Shown here: positions 17,949 through 32,404 of the stretch, piece after piece
How positions within the stretch are numbered: position 1 is the first letter of the stretch
Layout: each line of letters starts with the position of its first letter
DNA from: Tubulanus polymorphus
Taxonomy: Eukaryota; Nemertea; Palaeonemertea; Tubulaniformes; Tubulanidae
Reading direction: 5' to 3'
Length of the DNA: 64,000 nt
Assembly: GCF_964204645.1 (NCBI RefSeq)
Contig: NC_134035.1
Coordinates: forward strand, 6,510,501 to 6,574,500
The notes under the pieces: generated by a model
The model's database searches: none
What the model was told of the DNA's origin: nothing
The model's input: the letters and a program-made list of their open reading frames with translations, nothing else
Made by a program: the position numbers and the translations under genes

Positions 17949-20900
17949 ATTCATTATTTTGGTTTTATCTCCAGCGACAATTCATTAATTTGGTTTTGTC
18001 GCCTCGACAATTCTTTTTTTGGTTTTGTCGCCCGCGACGACAATTCATTAATTTGGTTTTGTCGCCTCGAGAATTCTTTTTTTGGTTTTGTCGCCCGCGA
18101 CGACAATTCATTAGTTTGGTTTTGTCGCCCGCGACAATTCAAGATTTTGGTTTTGTCGCCCGTGACAATTCATTATTTTGGTTTTATCGCCGACGATAAT
18201 TCATTATTTTGGTTTTGTCGCCTGGACAATTCACCATTTTGGTTTTGTCGCCCGCGACAATTCATTATTTTGGTTATGTCGCCCCGACAATTCTTTTTTT
18301 GGTTTTATCGCCCACGACAATTCTTTACTTTGGTTTTATCTCCAGCGACAATTCATTATTTTAGTTTTATCGCCCGTGACAATTCATTATTTTGGTTTTA
18401 TCGCCGGCGACAATGCATTATTTTGGTTTTGTCGCCCGCGAAAATTCATTATTTTGGTTTTGTCGCCCCGACAATTCTTTTTTTGGTTTTGTCGCCCGCG
18501 ACAATTCATTAGTTTGGTTTTGTCGCCCGCTACAATCAATATTTTGGTTTTATCGCCCACGACAATTCATTACTTTGGTTTTATCTCCAGCGACAATTCA
18601 TTAATTTGGTTTTGTCGCCTCGACAATTCTTTTTTTGGTTTTGTTGCCCGCGACTATCAATATTTTGGTTTTATCGCCCACGACAATTCTTTACTTTGGT
18701 TTTATCTCCAGCGACAATTCATTATTTTAGTTTTATCGCCCGTGACAATTCATTATTTTGGTTTTATCGCCGGCGACAATGCATTATTTTGGTTTTGTCG
18801 CCCGCGAAAATTCATTATTTTGGTTTTGTCGCCCCGACAATTCTTTTTTTGGTTTTGTCGCCCGCGACAATTCATTAGTTTGGTTTTGTCGCCCGCTACA
18901 ATCAATATTTTGGTTTTATCGCCCACGACAATTCATTACTTTGGTTCTATCTCCAGCGACAATTCATTAATTTGGTTTTGTCGCCTCGACAATTCTTTTT
19001 TTGGTTTTGTCGCCCGCGACAATTCATTATTTTGGTTTTATATTTATGTTTAGTCGCCCGCGACAATTATTTTTTGGTTTTGTCGCCCGCGACAATTCAA
19101 TACTTTGGTTTTGTCGCCCGCGACAATTCAATATTTTGGTTTTGTCGCCTGCGACAATTCATTACTTTGTTTTATCTCCAGCGACAATTCATTATTTTGC
19201 TTTAGTCGCCCACGACAATTCTTCTTTTTGGTTTTGTCGCCCACGACAATTCATTATTTTGGTTTTATATTTTGTTTTAGTCGCCCGCGACAATTTTTTT
19301 TGGGTTTTGTCGCCCGCGACAATTCAATATTTTGGTTTTATCGCCCGCGATAATTCATTATTTTGGTTTTTTCGCCCGCGACAATTCATTATTTTGGTTT
19401 TGTTGCCCGAGACAATTCATCATTTTGGTTTTATCGCCCGCGACAATTCATTATTTTGGTTTTGTCGCCCGCGACAATTCACATTTTGGTTTTGTCGCCT
19501 GGAAAATTCACCATTTTGGTTTTGTCACCCGCGACAATTCATTATTTTGGTTTTGTTGCCCCCACAATTCTTTTTTTGGTTTTGTCGCCCGCGTCAATTC
19601 ATTAGTTTGGTTTTATCGCCCGCGACAATTCATCATTTTGGTTTTATCGCCTGCGACAATTCACCATTTTGGTTTTTTCGCCTGGACAATTCACCATTTT
19701 GGTTTTGTCGCCCGCGACAATTCATTATTTTGGTTTTGTCGCTCCCACAATTCTTTTTTAGGTTTTGTCGCCCGCGACAATTCATTATTTTGGTTTTATC
19801 GCCGGAGACAATTCATTATTTTGGTTTTGTCGCCTGGACAATTCACCATTTTGGTTTTGTCGCCCGCGACAATTCATTATTTTGGTTTTGTCGCCCCGAC
19901 AATTCTTTTTTTGGTTTTGTCGCCCGCAAAAATTCATTAGTTTGGTTTTGTCGCCCGCGACAATCAATATTTTGGTTTTATCGCCCACGACAGTTCATTA
20001 CTTTGGTTTTATCTCCAGCGACAATTCATTATTTTAGTTTTATCGCCCGTGACAATTCATTATTTTGGTTTTATCGCCGGCGACAATTCATTATTTTGGT
20101 TTTGTCGCCTGGACAATTCACCATTTTTGTTTTGTCGCCCGCGACAATTCATTATTTTTGTTTTGTCGCCCCGACAATTCATTATTTTGGTTTTGTCGCC
20201 CGCGACAATTCATTATTTTTGTTTTGTCGCCCCGACAATTCTTTTTTTGGTTTTGTCGCCCACGACAATTCTTGTTTTTGGTTTTGTCGCCCGCGACAAT
20301 TCATTATTTTGGTTTTATCGCCCGCGACAATTCAATATTTTGTTTTTATCGTCCACGACAATTCATTATTTTGGTTTTGTCGCCCGAGACAATTCATTAT
20401 TTTGGTTTTATCGCCCGCGATAATTCATTATTTTGGTTTTGTCGCCCGCGACGATTCATTAATTTGGTTTTGTCGCCCGCGACAATTCATTAGTTTGGTT
20501 TTGTCACCCGCGACAATTCATTATTTTGGTTTTATCGCCCGCGACAATTCATTATTTTTAGTTTTATCGCCTTCGACAATTCATTATTTTGGTTTTGTCG
20601 CGCCGACAATTCTTTTTTTGGTTTTGTCGCCCGCGACAATTCATTAGTTTGGTTTTGTCACCCGCGATAATTCATTATTTTGGTTTTATCGCCCACAACA
20701 ATTCATTACTTTGGTTTTATGGCATTATTTTGGTTTTGTCGCCTGGACAATTCACCATTTTGGTTTTGTCGCCGGCGACAATTCATTATTTTGGTTTTGT
20801 CGCGCCGACAATTCTTTTTTTGGTTTTGTCGCCCGCGACAATTCATTAGTTTGGTTTTGTCACCCGCGACAATTCAATATTTTGGTTTTATCGCCCGCGA

Positions 20901-21451
20901 CAATTCATTATTTTTAGTTTTATCGCCTTCGACAATTCATTATTTTGGTTTTGTCGCGCCGACAATTCTTTTTTTGGTTTTGTCGCCCGCGATAATTCAT
21001 AAGTTTGGTTTTGTTACCCGCGATAATTCATTATTTTGGTTTTATCGCCCACGACAATTCATTACTTTGGTTTTATCTCCAACGACGATTCATTAATTTG
21101 GTTTTGTCGCCCGCGACAATTCATTAGTTTGGTTTTGTCACCTGCGATAATTCATTATTTTGGTTTTATCACCCGCGACAATTCATTATTTTGGTTTTAT
21201 CGCCCGTGACAATTCATTATTTTGGTTTGATCGCCGGCGACAATTCATCATTTTGGTTTTGTCGCCTGGACAATTCACCATTTTGGTTTTGTCGCCGGCG
21301 ACAATTCATTATTTTGGTTTTGTCGCCTCGACAATTCTTTTTTTGGTTTTGTCGCCCGCGACAATTCATTAGTTTGGTTTTATCGCCCACGACAATTCTT
21401 TACTTTGGTTTTATCTCCAGCGACAATTCATTATTTTTGTTTTGTCGCCCG
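17557..21451 (+). repeat. 31-bp satellite, array 2 segment 2
   Basis: Monomers with many variants, including 29-bp forms with GTCGCCTGGACAATTCACC, GTCGCCTCGACAATTC and GTCGCGCCGACAATTC. The monomer stretch at about 17,948-20,870 (2.9 kb) is absent from the otherwise matching second macro-copy at about 34,370. Includes the longest forward open frame of the window (19001-20647, 548 codons), which I treat as a by-product of the stop-free monomer. Confidence 0.97.
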
Positions 21452-24400
21452 AAAAAAATTTTGAAGACGCTTTGATCAATTACCTTGATCTTTCGTTTAT
21501 ATTTGAATCAGGGCCCATCAGCATAACAAAAATTGGGTCGATCTGACTCAAGATGGCCGCCCTATGACCTTTTTAGTGCCCAAAAATGTCAATTTTGGCC
21601 AGAATTCTAGGTCCTGTAGCTTCCTACTGGTTTGCCATTTCTCATTGCAATTGCTGATGGATATTCTTTAGAGAGGGATGTTTTATACCTGGGACAGGTA
21701 TTTTTGATCAGCCAATTATGACGCAATTGGCGGCCATCTTGGTGTCATCAGTACTCATTCGTAGGTGGGAAAAAGGATTAATTGATACCTAAGCATATTG
21801 TGTTGAATAATACAATAACATAGTATCGCTATATTATATTTGTAGGAAGGCATATTTTGTTACCATGATCAATGGCAAAGTTGTAGTTCATGACATCGTC
21901 TATGATTGTGGTGAGTTTTGAAGGACATTAGTTATTCCATATAGTCGCCTGGACAATTCACCATTTTGGTTTTGTCGCCCGCGACAATTCATTATTTTGG
22001 TTTTGTCGCCCGCGACAATTCATTATTTTGGTTTTGTCGCCCGAGACAATTCATTATTTTAGGTTTATCGCCCGTGACAATTCATTATTTTGGTTTTGTC
22101 GCCCGCGACAATTCATTATTTTGGTTTTGTCGCCCGAGACAATTCATTATTTTAGGTTTATCGCCCGTGACAATTCATTATTTTGGTTTTATCGCCGGCG
22201 ACAATTCATTATTTTGGTTTTGTCGCCTGGACAATTCACCATTTTGGTTTTGTCGCCCGCGACAATTCAATATTTTGGTTTTGTCGCCCGCGACAATTCA
22301 ATATTTTGGTTTTGTCGCCCGCGACAATTCATTATTTTTAGTTTTATCGCCCGCGACAATTCATTATTTTGGTTTTGTCGCGCCGACAATTCTTTTTTTG
22401 GTTTTGTCGCCCGCGACAATTCATTAGTTTGGTTTTGTCACCCGCGATAATGCATTATTTTGGTTTTATCGCCCGTAACAATTCTTTATTTTGGTTTTGT
22501 CGCCCGAGACAATTCATTAGTTTGGTTTTGTCGCCCGCGACAATTCATTATTTTGGTTTTGTCGCGCGAGACAATTCATTATTTTAGTTTTATCGCCCGT
22601 GACAATTCATTATTTTGGTTTTATCGCCGGCGACAATTCATTATTTTGGTTTTGTCGCTCGGACAATTCACCATTTTGGTTTTGTCGCCCGCGACAATTC
22701 ATTATTTTGGTTTTGTCGCACCGACAATTCTTTTTTTGGTTTTGTCGCCCGCGACAATTCATTAGTTTGGTTTTGTCACCCGCGATAATTCATTATTTGG
22801 TTTTATCGCCCGTGACAATTCTTTATTTTGGTTTTGTCGCCCGAGACAATTCATTATTTTGGTTTTATCGCCGGCGACAATTCATTATTTTGGTTTTGTC
22901 GCCTGGACAATTCACCATTTTGGTTTTGTCGCCCGCGACAATTCATTATTTTGGTTTTGTCGCCCCGACAATTCTTTTTCTGGTTTTGTCGCCCGCGACA
23001 ATTCATTAGTTTGGTTTTGTCGCCCGCGACATTCAATATTTTGGTTTTATCGCCCACGACAATTCATTACTTTGGTTTTATCTCCAGCGACAATTCATTA
23101 TTTTAGTTTTATCGCCCGTGACAATTCATTATTTTGGTTTTATCGCCGGCGACAATTCATTATTTTGGTTTTGTCGCCTGGACAATTCACCATTTTGGTT
23201 TTGTCGCCCGCGACAATTCATTATTTTGGTTTTGTCGCCCCGACAATTCTTTTTTTGGTTTTGTCGCCCGCGACAATTCATTAGTTTGGTTTTGTCGCCC
23301 GCGACAATCAATATTTTGGTTTTATCGCACACGACAATTCATTACTTTGGTTTTATCTCCAGCGACAATTCATTATTTTGGTTTTGTCGCCCACGACAAT
23401 TCTTTTTTTTTGGTTTTGTCGCCCGCGACGGTTCATTATTTTTGTTGTATCGCCCGCGACAATTCATTATTACGGTTTTATCGCCCGCGACAATTCATTA
23501 TTTTGGTTTTATCACCCGCGACAATTCAATATTTTGGTTTTGTCGCCCGCGACTATTCAATATTTTGGTTTTGTCGCCCGCGACAATTCATTATTTTCAG
23601 TTTTATCGCCTTCGACAATTCATTATTTTGGTTTTGTCGCGCCGACAATTCTTTTTTTGGTTTTGTCGTCCGCGACAATTCAAGATTTTGGTTTTGTCGC
23701 CCGTGACAATTCATTATTTTGGTTTTATCGCCGGCGATAATTCATTATTTTGGTTTTGTCGCCTGGACAATTCACCATTTTGGTTTTGTCGCCCGCGACA
23801 ATTCATTATTTTGGTTATGTCGCCCCGACAATTCTTTTTTTGGTTTTGTCGCCCGCGACAATTCATTAGTTTGGTTTTGTCGCCCGCGACAATCAATATT
23901 TTGGTTTTATCGCCCACGACAATTCATTACTTTGGTTTTATCTCCAGCGACAATTCATTATTTTGGTTTTGTCGCCCACGACAATTCTTTATTTTGGTTT
24001 TGTCGCCCGAGACAATTCATTATTTTGGTTTTATCGCCGGCGACAATTCATTATTTTGGTTTTGTCGCCTGGACAATTCACCATTTTGGTTTTGTCGCCC
24101 GCGACAATTCATTATTTTGGTTTTGTCGCCCCGACAATTCTTTTTTTGGTTTTGTCGCCCGCGACAATTCATTAGTTTGGTTTTGTCGCCCGCGACATTC
24201 AATATTTTGGTTTTATCGCCCACGACAATTCATTACTTTGGTTTTATCTCCAGCGACAATTCATTATTTTAGTTCTATCGCCCGTGACAATTCATTATTT
24301 TGGTTTTATCGCCGGCGACAATTCATTATTTTGGTTTTGTCGCCTGGACAATTCACCATTTTGGTTTTGTCGCCCGCGACAATTCATTATTTTGGTTTTG

Positions 24401-25505
24401 TCGCCCCGACAATTCTTTTTTTGGTTTTGTCGCCCGCGACAATTCATTAGTTTGGTTTTGTCGCCCGCGACAATCAATATTTTGGTTTTATCGCCCACGA
24501 CAATTCATTACTTTGGTTTTATCTCCAGCGACAATTCATTATTTTGGTTTTGTCGCCCACGACAATTCTTTTTTTTTGGTTTTGTCGCCCGCGACAATTC
24601 ATTATTTTGGTTTTATCGCCCGCGATAATTCATTATTTTGGTTTTGTCGCCTGAGAAAATTCATTATTTTTGTTGTATCGCCCGCGACAATTCATTATTA
24701 CGGTTTTATCGCCCGCGACAATTCATTATTTTGGTTTTATCACCCGCGACAATTCAATATTTTGGTTTTGTCGCCCGCGACTATTCAATATTTTGGTTTT
24801 GTCGCCCGCGACAATTCATTATTTTCAGTTTTATCGCCTTCGACAATTCATTATTTTGGTTTTGTCGCGCCGACAATTCTTTTTTTGGTTTCGTCGCCCG
24901 CGACAATTCAAGATTTTGGTTTTGTCGCCCGTGACAATTCATTATTTTGGTTTTATCGCCGGCGATATTTCATTATTTTGGTTTTGTCGCCTGGACAATT
25001 CACCATTTTGGTTTTGTCGCCCGCGACAATTCATTATTTTGGTTATGTCGCCCCGACAATTCTGTTTTTGGTTTTGTCGCCCGCGACAATTCATTAGTTT
25101 GGTATTGTCGCCCGCGACAATCAATATTTTGGTTTTATCGCCCACGACAATTCATTACTTTGGTTTTATCTCCAGCGACAATTCATTATTTTGGTTTTGT
25201 CGCCCACGACAATTCATTAATTTGGTTTTGTCGCCCGCGACAATCAATATTTTGGTTTTATCGCACACGACAATTCATTACTTTGGTTTTATCTCCAACG
25301 ACAATTCATTAATTTGTTTTTGTCGCCTCGACAATTTTTTTTTTGGTTTTGTCGCCCGCGACAATTCATTAGTTTGGTTTTGTCGCCCGCGACAATTCAA
25401 TATTTTGGTTTTGTCGCCCGCGACAATTCAATATTTTGGTTTTATCGCCCGCGACAATTCAATATTTTGGTTTTATCGCCCGCGACAATTCAATATTTTG
25501 GTTTT
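20871..25505 (+). repeat. Macro-duplication block 2, first copy
   Basis: Satellite, island B and 3.5 kb of satellite, matched at a constant offset of 13,499 bp by about 34,370-39,004. The constant offset over 4.6 kb with no net indel shows a recent copy. Adjacent to block 1 in the second copy, but separated by 2.9 kb here. Confidence 0.85.
21452..21944 (+). mobile_element. Non-satellite island B, copy 1
   Basis: 493 bp from GAAAAAAATTTTGAAGACGC to GTTATTCCATATAG. It shares the middle of island A (AAGATGGCCGCCCTATGACC onward) but extends further left, lacks three of the four 155-bp units and stops before any CAGGGGGCG box. Repeated at 34951-35443 and 50527-51018. Confidence 0.8.
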
Positions 25506-28500
25506 ATCGCTCGCGACAATTCATTATTTTGGTTTTGTCGCCCGCGACAATTCATTAGTTTGGTTTTGTCGCCCGCGACATTCAATATTTTGGTTTTATC
25601 GCCCACGACAATTCATTACTTTGGTTTTATCTCCAGCGACAATTCATTATTTTAGTTCTATCGCCTGTGACAATTCATTATTTTGGTTTTATCGCCGGCG
25701 ACAATTCATTATTTTGGTTTTGTCGCCTGGACAATTCACCATTTTGGTTTTGTCGCCCCGACAATTCTTTTTTTGGTTTTGTCGCCCGCGACAATTCATT
25801 AGTTTGGTTTTGTCGCCCGCGACAATCAATATTTTGGTTTTATCGCCCACAACAATTCATTACTTTGGTTTTATCTCCAGCGACAATTCATTATTTTGGT
25901 TTTGTCGCCCACGACAATTCTTTTTTTTTGGTTTTGTCGCCCGCGACAATTCATTATTTTGGTTTTATCGCCCGCGATAATTCATTATTTTGGTTTTGTC
26001 GCCTGAGAAAATTCATTATTTTTGTTGTATCGCCCGCGACAATTCATTATTACGGTTTTATCGCCCGCGACAATTCATTATTTTGGTTTTATCACCCGCG
26101 ACAATTCAATATTTTGGTTTTGTCGCCCGCGACTATTCAATATTTTGGTTTTGTCGCCCGCGACAATTCATTATTTTCAGTTTTATCGCCTTCGACAATT
26201 CATTATTTTGGTTTTGTCGCGCCGACAATTCTTTTTTTGGTTTTGTCGCCCGCGACAATTCAAGATTTTGGTTTTGTCGCCCGTGACAATTCATTATTTT
26301 GGTTTTATCGCTGGCGATATTTCATTATTTTGGTTTTGTCGCCTGGACAATTCACCATTTTGGTTTTGTCGCCCGCGACAATTCATTATTTTGGTTTTAT
26401 CGCTGGCGATATTTCATTATTTTGGTTTTGTCGCCTGGACAATTCACCATTTTGGTTTTGTCGCCCGCGACAATTCATTATTTTGGTTATGTCGCCCCGA
26501 CAATTCTGTTTTTGGTTTTGTCGCCCGCGACAATTCATTAGTTTGGTTTTGTCGCCCGCGACAATCAATATTTTGGTTTTATCGCCCACGACAATTCATT
26601 ACTTTGGTTTTATCTCCAGCGACAATTCATTATTTTGGTTTTGTCGCCCACGACAATTCATTAATTTGGTTTTGTCGCCCGCGACAATCAATATTTTGGT
26701 TTTATCGCACACGACAATTCATTACTTTGGTTTTATCTCCAACGACAATTCATTAATTTGTTTTTGTCGCCTCGACAATTTTTTTTTTGGTTTTGTCGCC
26801 CGCGACAATTAATTAGTTTGGTTTTCTCGCCCGCGACAATTCAATATTTTGGTTTTGTCGCCCGCGACAATTCAATATTTTGGTTTTATCGCCCGCGACA
26901 ATTCAATATTTTGGTTTTATCGCCCGCGACAATTCAATATTTTGGTTTTATCGCTCGCGACAATTCATTATTTTGGTTTTGTCGCCCGCGACGATTCATT
27001 ATTACGGTTTTGTCGCCCGCGACAATTCATTATTTTGGTTTTATCGCCCGCGACAATTCAATATTTTGGTTTTGTCGCCCGCGACTTTTCAATATTTTGG
27101 ATTTGTCGCCCGCGACAATTCATTATTTTTAGTTTTATTGCCTTCGACAATTCATTATTTTGGTTTTGTCGCGCCGACAATTCTTTTTTTGGTTTTGTCG
27201 CCCGCGACAATTCATTAGTTTGGTTTTGTCACCCGCGATAATTCATTATTTTGGTTTTATCTCCAGCGACAATTCATTAATTTGGTTTTGTCGCCTCGAC
27301 AATTCTTTTTTTGGTTTTGTCGCCCGCGACGACAATTCATTAGTTTGGTTTTGTCGCCCGCGACATTTCAAGATTTTGGTTTTGTCGCCCGTGACAATTC
27401 ATTATTTTGGTTTTATCGCCGGCGATAATTCATTATTTTTGTTTTGTCGCCTGGACAATTCACCATTTTGGTTTTGTCGCCCGCGACAATTCATTATTTT
27501 GGTTATGTCGCCCCGACAATTCTTTTTTTGGTTTTGTCGCCCGCGACAATTCATTAGTTTGGTTTTGTCGCCCGCGACAATCAATATTTTGGTTTTATCG
27601 CCCACGACAATTCATTACTTTGTTTTTATCTCCAGCGACAATTCATTATTTTGGTTTTGGCGCCCGCGACAATTCATTAGTTTGGTTTTGTCGCCCGCGA
27701 CAATCAATATTTTGGTTTTATCGCCCACGTCAATTCATTACTTTGGTTTTATCTCCACAGACAATTCATTAATTGGTTTTTGTCGCCTCGACAATTCTTT
27801 TTTTGGTTTTGTCGCCCGCGACAATTCATTAGTTTGGTTTTGTCGCACGCGACAATTCATTATTACGGTTTTATCGCTCGCGACAATTCATTAGTTTGGT
27901 TTTGTCGCCCGCGACAATCAATATTTTGGTTTTATCGCCCACGACAATTCATTACTTTGTTTTTATCTCCGCGACAATTCAATATTTTGGTTTTGTCGCC
28001 CGCGACTATTCAATATTTTGGTTTTGTCGCCCGCGACAATTCATTATTTTCAGTTTTATCGCCTTCGACAATTCATTATTTTGGTTTTGTCGCGCCGACA
28101 ATTCTTTTTTTGGTTTTGTCGCCCGCGACAATTCAAGATTTTGGTTTTGTCGCCCGTGACAATTCATTATTTTGGTTTTATCGCTGGCGATATTTCATTA
28201 TTTTGGTTTTGTCGCCTGGACAATTCACCATTTTGGTTTTGTCGCCCGCGACAATTCATTATTTTGGTTTTATCGCTGGCGATATTTCATTATTTTGGTT
28301 TTGTCGCCTGGACAATTCACCATTTTGGTTTTGTCGCCCGCGACAATTCATTATTTTGGTTATGTCGCCCCGACAATTCTGTTTTTGGTTTTGTCGCCCG
28401 CGACAATTCATTAGTTTGGTTTTGTCGCCCGCGACAATCAATATTTTGGTTTTATCGCCCACGACAATTCATTACTTTGGTTTTATCTCCAGCGACAATT

Positions 28501-30529
28501 CATTATTTTGGTTTTGTCGCCCACGACAATTCATTAATTTGGTTTTGTCGCCCGCGACAATCAATATTTTGGTTTTATCGCACACGACAATTCATTACTT
28601 TGGTTTTATCTCCAACGACAATTCATTAATTTGTTTTTGTCGCCTCGACAATTTTTTTTTTGGTTTTGTCGCCCGCGACAATTAATTAGTTTGGTTTTGT
28701 CGCCCGCGACAATTCAATATTTTGGTTTTGTCGCCCGCGACAATTCAATATTTTGGTTTTATCGCCCGCGACAATTCAATATTTTGGTTTTATCGCCCGC
28801 GACAATTCAATATTTTGGTTTTATCGCTCGCGACAATTCATTATTTTGGTTTTGTCGCCCGCGACGATTCATTATTACGGTTTTGTCGCCCGCGACAATT
28901 CATTATTTTGGTTTTATCGCCCGCGACAATTCAATATTTTGGTTTTGTCGCCCGCGACTTTTCAATATTTTGGATTTGTCGCCCGCGACAATTCATTATT
29001 TTTAGTTTTATTGCCTTCGACAATTCATTATTTTGGTTTTGTCGCGCCGACAATTCTTTTTTTGGTTTTGTCGCCCGCGACAATTCATTAGTTTGGTTTT
29101 GTCACCCGCGATAATTCATTATTTTGGTTTTATCTCCAGCGACAATTCATTAATTTGGTTTTGTCGCCTCGACAATTCTTTTTTTGGTTTTGTCGCCCGC
29201 GACGACAATTCATTAGTTTGGTTTTGTCGCCCGCGACATTTCAAGATTTTGGTTTTGTCGCCCGTGACAATTCATTATTTTGGTTTTATCGCCGGCGATA
29301 ATTCATTATTTTTGTTTTGTCGCCTGGACAATTCACCATTTTGGTTTTGTCGCCCGCGACAATTCATTATTTTGGTTATGTCGCCCCGACAATTCTTTTT
29401 TTGGTTTTGTCGCCCGCGACAATTCATTAGTTTGGTTTTGTCGCCCGCGACAATCAATATTTTGGTTTTATCGCCCACGACAATTCATTACTTTGTTTTT
29501 ATCTCCAGCGACAATTCATTATTTTGGTTTTGGCGCCCGAGACAATTCATTAGTTTGGTTTTGTCGCCCGCGACAATCAATATTTTGGTTTTATCGCCCA
29601 CGTCAATTCATTACTTTGGTTTTATCTCCACAGACAATTCATTAATTGGTTTTTGTCGCCTCGACAATTCTTTTTTTGGTTTTGTCGCCCGCGACAATTC
29701 ATTAGTTTGGTTTTGTCGCACGCGACAATTCATTATTACGGTTTTATCGCTCGCGACAATTCATTAGTTTGGTTTTGTCGCCCGCGACAATCAATATTTT
29801 GGTTTTATCGCCCACGACAATTCATTACTTTGTTTTTATCTCCAGCGACAATTCATTATTTTGGTTTTGGCGCCCGCGACAATTCATTAGTTTGGTTTTG
29901 TCGCCCGCCACAATCAATATTTTGGTTTTATCGCCCACGTCAATTCATTACTTTGGTTTTATCTCCACAGACAATTCATTAATTTGTTTTTGTCGCCTCG
30001 ACAATTCAATATTTTGGTTTTGTCGCCCGCGACAATTCAATATTTTGGTTTTATCGCCCGCGACAATTCATTATTACGGTTTTATCGCTCGCGACATTTC
30101 ATTATTTTGGTTTTGTCGCCCGCGACAATTCATTATTACGGTTTTGTCGCCCGCGACAATTCATTATTACGGTTTTGTCTCCCGGGACAATTCATTATTT
30201 TTAGTTTTATCGCCCGCAACAATTCATTAATTTGTTTTTGTCGCCTCGACAATTTTTTTTTTGGTTTTGTCGCCCGCGACAATTCATTAGTTTGGTTTTG
30301 TCGCCCGCGACAATTCAATATTTTGGTTTTGTCGCCCGCGACAATTCAATATTTTGGTTTTATCGCCCGCGACAATTCAATATTTTGGTTTTATCGCCCG
30401 CGACAATTCAATATTTTGTTTTTATCGTCCGCGACAATTCATTATTTTGGTTTTGTCGCCCGAGACAATTCATTATTTTGGTTTTATCGTCCGCGACAAT
30501 TCAATATTTTGGTTTTATCGCCCGCGACA

Positions 30530-32050
30530 ATTCATTATTTTGGTTTTGTCGCGCCGACAATTCTTTTTTTGGTTTTGTCGCCCACGACAATTCATTAGTT
30601 TGGTTTTGTCACCTGCGATAATTCATTATTTTGGTTTTATCGCCCGCGACAATTCATTATTTTGGTTTTATCGCCCGCGACAATTCATTATTTTGGTTTT
30701 GTCGCCTCGACAATTCATTATTTTTAGTTTTATCGCCCGCGAAAATTCATTATTTTGGTTTTGTCGCGCCGACAATTCTTTTTTTGGTTTTGTCGCCCGC
30801 GACAATTCATTAGTTTGGTTTTGTCACCCGCGATAATTCATTGTTTTGGTTTTATCGCCCGCGACAATTCATTATTTTGGTTATATCGCCCGCGACAATT
30901 CATTATTTTTGTTTTATCGCCCGCGACAATTCATTATTTTGGTTTTATCGCCCGCGACAATTCATTACTTTGGTTTTATCGCCCGCGACAATTCATTATT
31001 TTGGTTTTATCGCCCGCGACAATTCATTATTTTGGTTTTATCGCCCGCGACAATTCATTATTTTGGTTTTATCGCCCGCGACAATTCATTATTTTGGTTT
31101 TGTCGCCTCGACAATTCATTATTTTTAGTTTTATCGCCCGCGAAAATTCATTATTTTGGTTTTGTCGCGCCGACAATTCTTTTTTTGGTTTTGTCGCCCG
31201 CGACAATTCATTAGTTTGGTTTTGTCACCCGCGATAATTCATTATTTTGGTTTTATCGCCCGTGACAATTCTTTATTTTGGTTTTGTCGCGACAATTCAT
31301 TAGTCTGGTTTTGTCGCCCGCGACAATTCAATATTTTGGTTTTGTCGCCTGCGACAATTCATTACTTTGTTTTAACCCCAGCGACAATTCATTATTTTGC
31401 TTTTGTCGCCCACGACAATTCTTCTTTTTGGTTTTGTCGCCCGCGACAATTCATTATTTTGGTTTTATATTTTGTTTTAGTCGCCCACGACAATTTTTTT
31501 TTTGGTTTTGTTGCCCACGACAATTCAATATTTTGGTTTTATCGCCCGCGATAATTCATTATTTTGGTTTTTTCGCCCGCGACAATTCATTATTTTGGTT
31601 TTGTCGCCCAAGACAATTCATCATTTTGGTTTTATCGCCCGCGACAATTCATTATTTTGGTTTTGTCGCCCGCGACAATTCACATTTTGGTTTTGTCGCC
31701 TGGAAAATTCACCATTTTGGTTTTGTCACCCGCGACAATTCATTATTTTGGTTTTGTTGCCCCCACAATTCTTTTTTTGGTTTTGTCGCCCGCGACAATT
31801 CATTATTTTGGTTTTTCGCCTGCGACAATTCACCATTTTGGTTTTATCGCCTGGACAATTCACCATTTTGGTTTTGTCGCCCGCGACAATTCATTATTTT
31901 GGTTTTGTCGCTCCCACAATTCTTTTTTAGGTTTTGTCGCCCGCGACAATTCAATATTTTGGTTTTGTCGCCCGCGACAATTCATTATTTTGGTTTAATC
32001 GCCCGCGACAATTCATTATTTTTAGTTTTATCGCCCGCGATAATTCATTA
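30530..32050 (+). repeat. Macro-duplication block 3, first copy
   Basis: Matched by about 46,059-47,641 at an offset of 15,529 bp, rising to 15,591 bp after a 62-bp (two-monomer) difference near 31.8/47.35 kb. It contains the unusual GTTTTATATTTTGTTTTAGTCGCC monomer, which makes the match easy to see. Confidence 0.8.
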
Positions 32051-32063
32051 TTTTGGTTTTATC

Positions 32064-32404
32064 GCCCGCGACAATTCATTATTTTGGTTTTATCGCCCGC
32101 GACAATTCATTATTTTGGTTTTATCGCCCGCGACAATTCATTATTTTGGTTTTATCGCCCGCGACAATTCATTATTTTGGTTTTATCGCCCGCGACAATT
32201 CATTATTTTGGTTTTATCGCCCGCGACAATTCATTATTTTGGTTTTATCGCCCGCGACAATTCATTATTTTGGTTTTATCGCCCGCGACAATTCATTATT
32301 TTGGTTTTATCGCCCGCGACAATTCATTATTTTGGTTTTATCGCCCGCGACAATTCATTATTTTGGTTTTATCGCCCGCGACAATTCATTATTTTGGTTT
32401 TATC
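32064..32404 (+). repeat. Homogenised run of 11 identical monomers
   Basis: Eleven consecutive canonical 31-bp monomers without a single difference, unlike the variant-rich surroundings. A shorter, similar run lies at about 46,420-46,620. Such runs mark the most recent local amplification or conversion, or an assembly-collapsed spot. Confidence 0.85.

Noticed and set aside
22854-23057. Recurring 67-codon reverse-strand ORFs (MGDKTKIL... type)
   Set aside because: They are the reverse complement of one higher-order satellite block, repeated with it; no independent sign of coding.
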